A stretch of 5,973 bases of DNA from Bacillota bacterium (lineage in GTDB: Bacteria > Bacillota > Sulfobacillia > Sulfobacillales > Sulfobacillaceae). Positions 4,769-5,973 of this stretch are shown one piece after another. Under the pieces are notes generated by a model. That model was not told where the DNA came from. It saw only the letters and a list, made by a program, of their open reading frames with translations, and made no database searches. The DNA lies in contig JAKADI010000131.1 of the NCBI GenBank assembly GCA_021820675.1, positions 1 to 5,973 of the forward strand, given 5' to 3'. Made by a program: the position numbers and the translations under genes. How positions within the stretch are numbered: position 1 is the first letter of the stretch; each line of letters starts with the position of its first letter.

Positions 4769-5973
4769 CTACCCATTTGTGGTCCTTGTCGCGATGGACT
4801 GCGATTCTGACAGGAATCGCGACGGAGAAAAAGCATTCGGCGGTAATCCTGCATCTTCTTCCATAATCATGTTAGCCATTGCCAAACCAGTTACCAATGA
4901 CATCGAAACACCCATCATTCCATGCCCAGTCGCTACATATACATTATCGAGTCCTGGGGCACGACCGAGAATCGGCAGACCATCCGGTGCCATTGGTCGC
5001 ATCCCAGTCCATTCTACCTCAGATTGTCCGTGAAGATCTGCGCCGAGATATTCTCGTATTCCCTTCCGTATGCTGTCAATTCGTTTCTCGTTTAACACGG
5101 TATTAATTCCAGACAGTTCCATCGTGCCCCCGAGTCGCACCAATCCGTTATATGGGGTAATTTCAGTACGGTTGTCTCCAAAATAGATCGGATGCGTAAA
5201 TTGAAGATTCGGTTGTTTAATTGTAATGCTGTACCCTTTCCCCGCAGTGATCGGCAGATTAAATCCAAACTTCTTGGCCAATAGTCCAGTCCATGCCCCT
5301 GCCGTCAAAAGAAAACGATCCGCCTGCATGGAATACGAACTCGCAGAAACAGTTCGTATACACGTCCCTGATCGTTGAACCGTCGTTACCTCCGTGTTGG
5401 CAAGAACTACTGTGTTTCGAGCTTTCAACCACTGTACCAAAGCTTGTGTTAACGTATCAGTCCGCACATGGCGTTCATCGGGCAATAAGATCCCCCCTAT
5501 AATCTTCGGCGTCAAATTCGGTTCCATCCCAAGAATTTCAGAACGGGTCAACACCTGTGGTTTGGCATACCCATATTCTGTGAGATTTCCGAAGTGCTCT
5601 AAGCGCTGACGCAACGCAAGCTCGTCGAGAAATGCAAACAACAGCCCTTGGCGATGCATTTCAAATTCTAAGCCGTTGGCAATTAAGGTATCGTAAAGAT
5701 TAAATGTTGGCTGACTAAATTCAAGCAATGAACGAGTGGCAGCAGCATAGGCTTCCGACGTACAATGGCGCCAAAACTCCAGCAACCACCAAAAAAGGTG
5801 GGGTACGGCACGGGGTTGGATGTAGAGAGGGCTATTTTGCTTCACCATCCATCGTAATGACTGGTTTACAATTCCGGGGCCTGGCACAGGCTCAGAAAGG
5901 GAAGGGCACACCCACCCTAAATTTCCCCAGGAACATGCCATACCTGGTTCTGCCCGGTCCACAATTTCTACAT
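4769..5973 (-). CDS. DadA-type FAD-dependent amino-acid oxidase/dehydrogenase (5' end outside window)
   Basis: At least 401 codons of a DAO-family flavoprotein (glycine/D-amino-acid oxidase, DadA group) end at TAG 4771-4769. The frame runs open through the right edge, where it reads V-E-I-V-D-R-A-E-P-G. This is the end of the second Rossmann strand, so the GxGxxG FAD motif and roughly 25-35 N-terminal residues lie outside. GTG at 5962 is an internal Val, not a start. With it as residue 1, visible motifs are CSWGNLGWVCP (10-20), LLTAGAWTGLLA (218-229), PITAGKGYSI (237-246), and the C-terminal block WTGMRPMAPDGLPILGR (318-334) followed by GLDNVYVATGHGMMGVSMS (337-355). Family members transfer electrons from D-amino acids or glycine to FAD and then to quinone or O2, giving a 2-oxo acid plus ammonia. 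A glycine substrate would yield glyoxylate, which fits the downstream operon, but substrate cannot be read from the sequence. It lies 353 bp upstream of gcl on the same strand and could be a separate transcription unit. Confidence 0.85.
   Translation of the reverse strand, partial: VEIVDRAEPGMACSWGNLGWVCPSLSEPVPGPGIVNQSLRWMVKQNSPLYIQPRAVPHLFWWLLEFWRHCTSEAYAAATRSLLEFSQPTFNLYDTLIANGLEFEMHRQGLLFAFLDELALRQRLEHFGNLTEYGYAKPQVLTRSEILGMEPNLTPKIIGGILLPDERHVRTDTLTQALVQWLKARNTVVLANTEVTTVQRSGTCIRTVSASSYSMQADRFLLTAGAWTGLLAKKFGFNLPITAGKGYSITIKQPNLQFTHPIYFGDNRTEITPYNGLVRLGGTMELSGINTVLNEKRIDSIRKGIREYLGADLHGQSEVEWTGMRPMAPDGLPILGRAPGLDNVYVATGHGMMGVSMSLVTGLAMANMIMEEDAGLPPNAFSPSRFLSESQSIATRTTNG

Noticed and set aside
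4633..4854. 73-residue minus-strand ORF overlapping the end of the DadA-like gene
   Set aside because: Its arginine/glutamine/glycine-rich composition has no family signal; another frame of the same stretch looks more coding-like, and no ribosome binding site supports it.
5960..5962. GTG at 5962 as the start of the DadA-like gene
   Set aside because: The frame continues open to the window edge and the residues V-E-I-V-D-R are the second Rossmann strand, so the true start with the GxGxxG motif lies outside.
1..5973. CRISPR, phage, transposon, toxin-antitoxin or other defence system
   Set aside because: No repeat array, transposase, integrase, terminal inverted repeats or toxin-like small gene pair was seen; all sizeable genes fit glyoxylate or amino-acid metabolism.

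Overview
The window holds one cluster, read entirely on the minus strand, for turning glyoxylate into phosphoglycerate. From right to left (the direction of transcription) it contains a DadA-type flavoprotein amino-acid oxidase or dehydrogenase (5' end outside the window), a 353-bp intergenic region with regulatory signals, then gcl (glyoxylate carboligase), hyi (hydroxypyruvate isomerase), glxR (tartronate semialdehyde reductase), a broken gene joining a GlcE-like front to a GlcD-like tail, and the first 48 codons of a glycerate kinase that leaves the window on the left.

The last five form an evident operon. Gaps are 28 bp (gcl-hyi), 34 bp (hyi-glxR) and 46 bp (glxR-pseudogene), followed by a 4-bp ATGA overlap into glycerate kinase. 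The first four have purine-rich Shine-Dalgarno sites at good spacing. Together Gcl (2 glyoxylate to tartronate semialdehyde plus CO2), Hyi (tartronate semialdehyde/hydroxypyruvate interconversion), GlxR (NAD(P)H reduction to D-glycerate) and glycerate kinase make the complete glycerate pathway. The glycolate oxidase piece, which would normally supply glyoxylate, has lost most of its FAD domain. Glyoxylate may therefore come from another glycolate oxidase locus or from glycine, possibly through the DadA-like enzyme next door; the latter is inference.

Three points stand out. Gcl has glutamate at position 51, where the E. coli enzyme is known for having valine instead of the canonical thiamin-enzyme glutamate. 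The GlcE/GlcD chimera is still in frame, has a ribosome binding site and is translationally linked to glycerate kinase. A perfect 6-2-6 palindrome lies upstream of gcl.

The organism is a bacterium of moderate GC content. Strong AGGAGG-type ribosome binding sites and the protein style suggest a Gram-positive lineage; a Sulfobacillus-like acidophilic Firmicute is a guess from general resemblance, not something the sequence proves. I see no tRNA, rRNA, CRISPR array, insertion sequence or phage gene. This is a metabolic operon with some decay, not a defence or mobile system.
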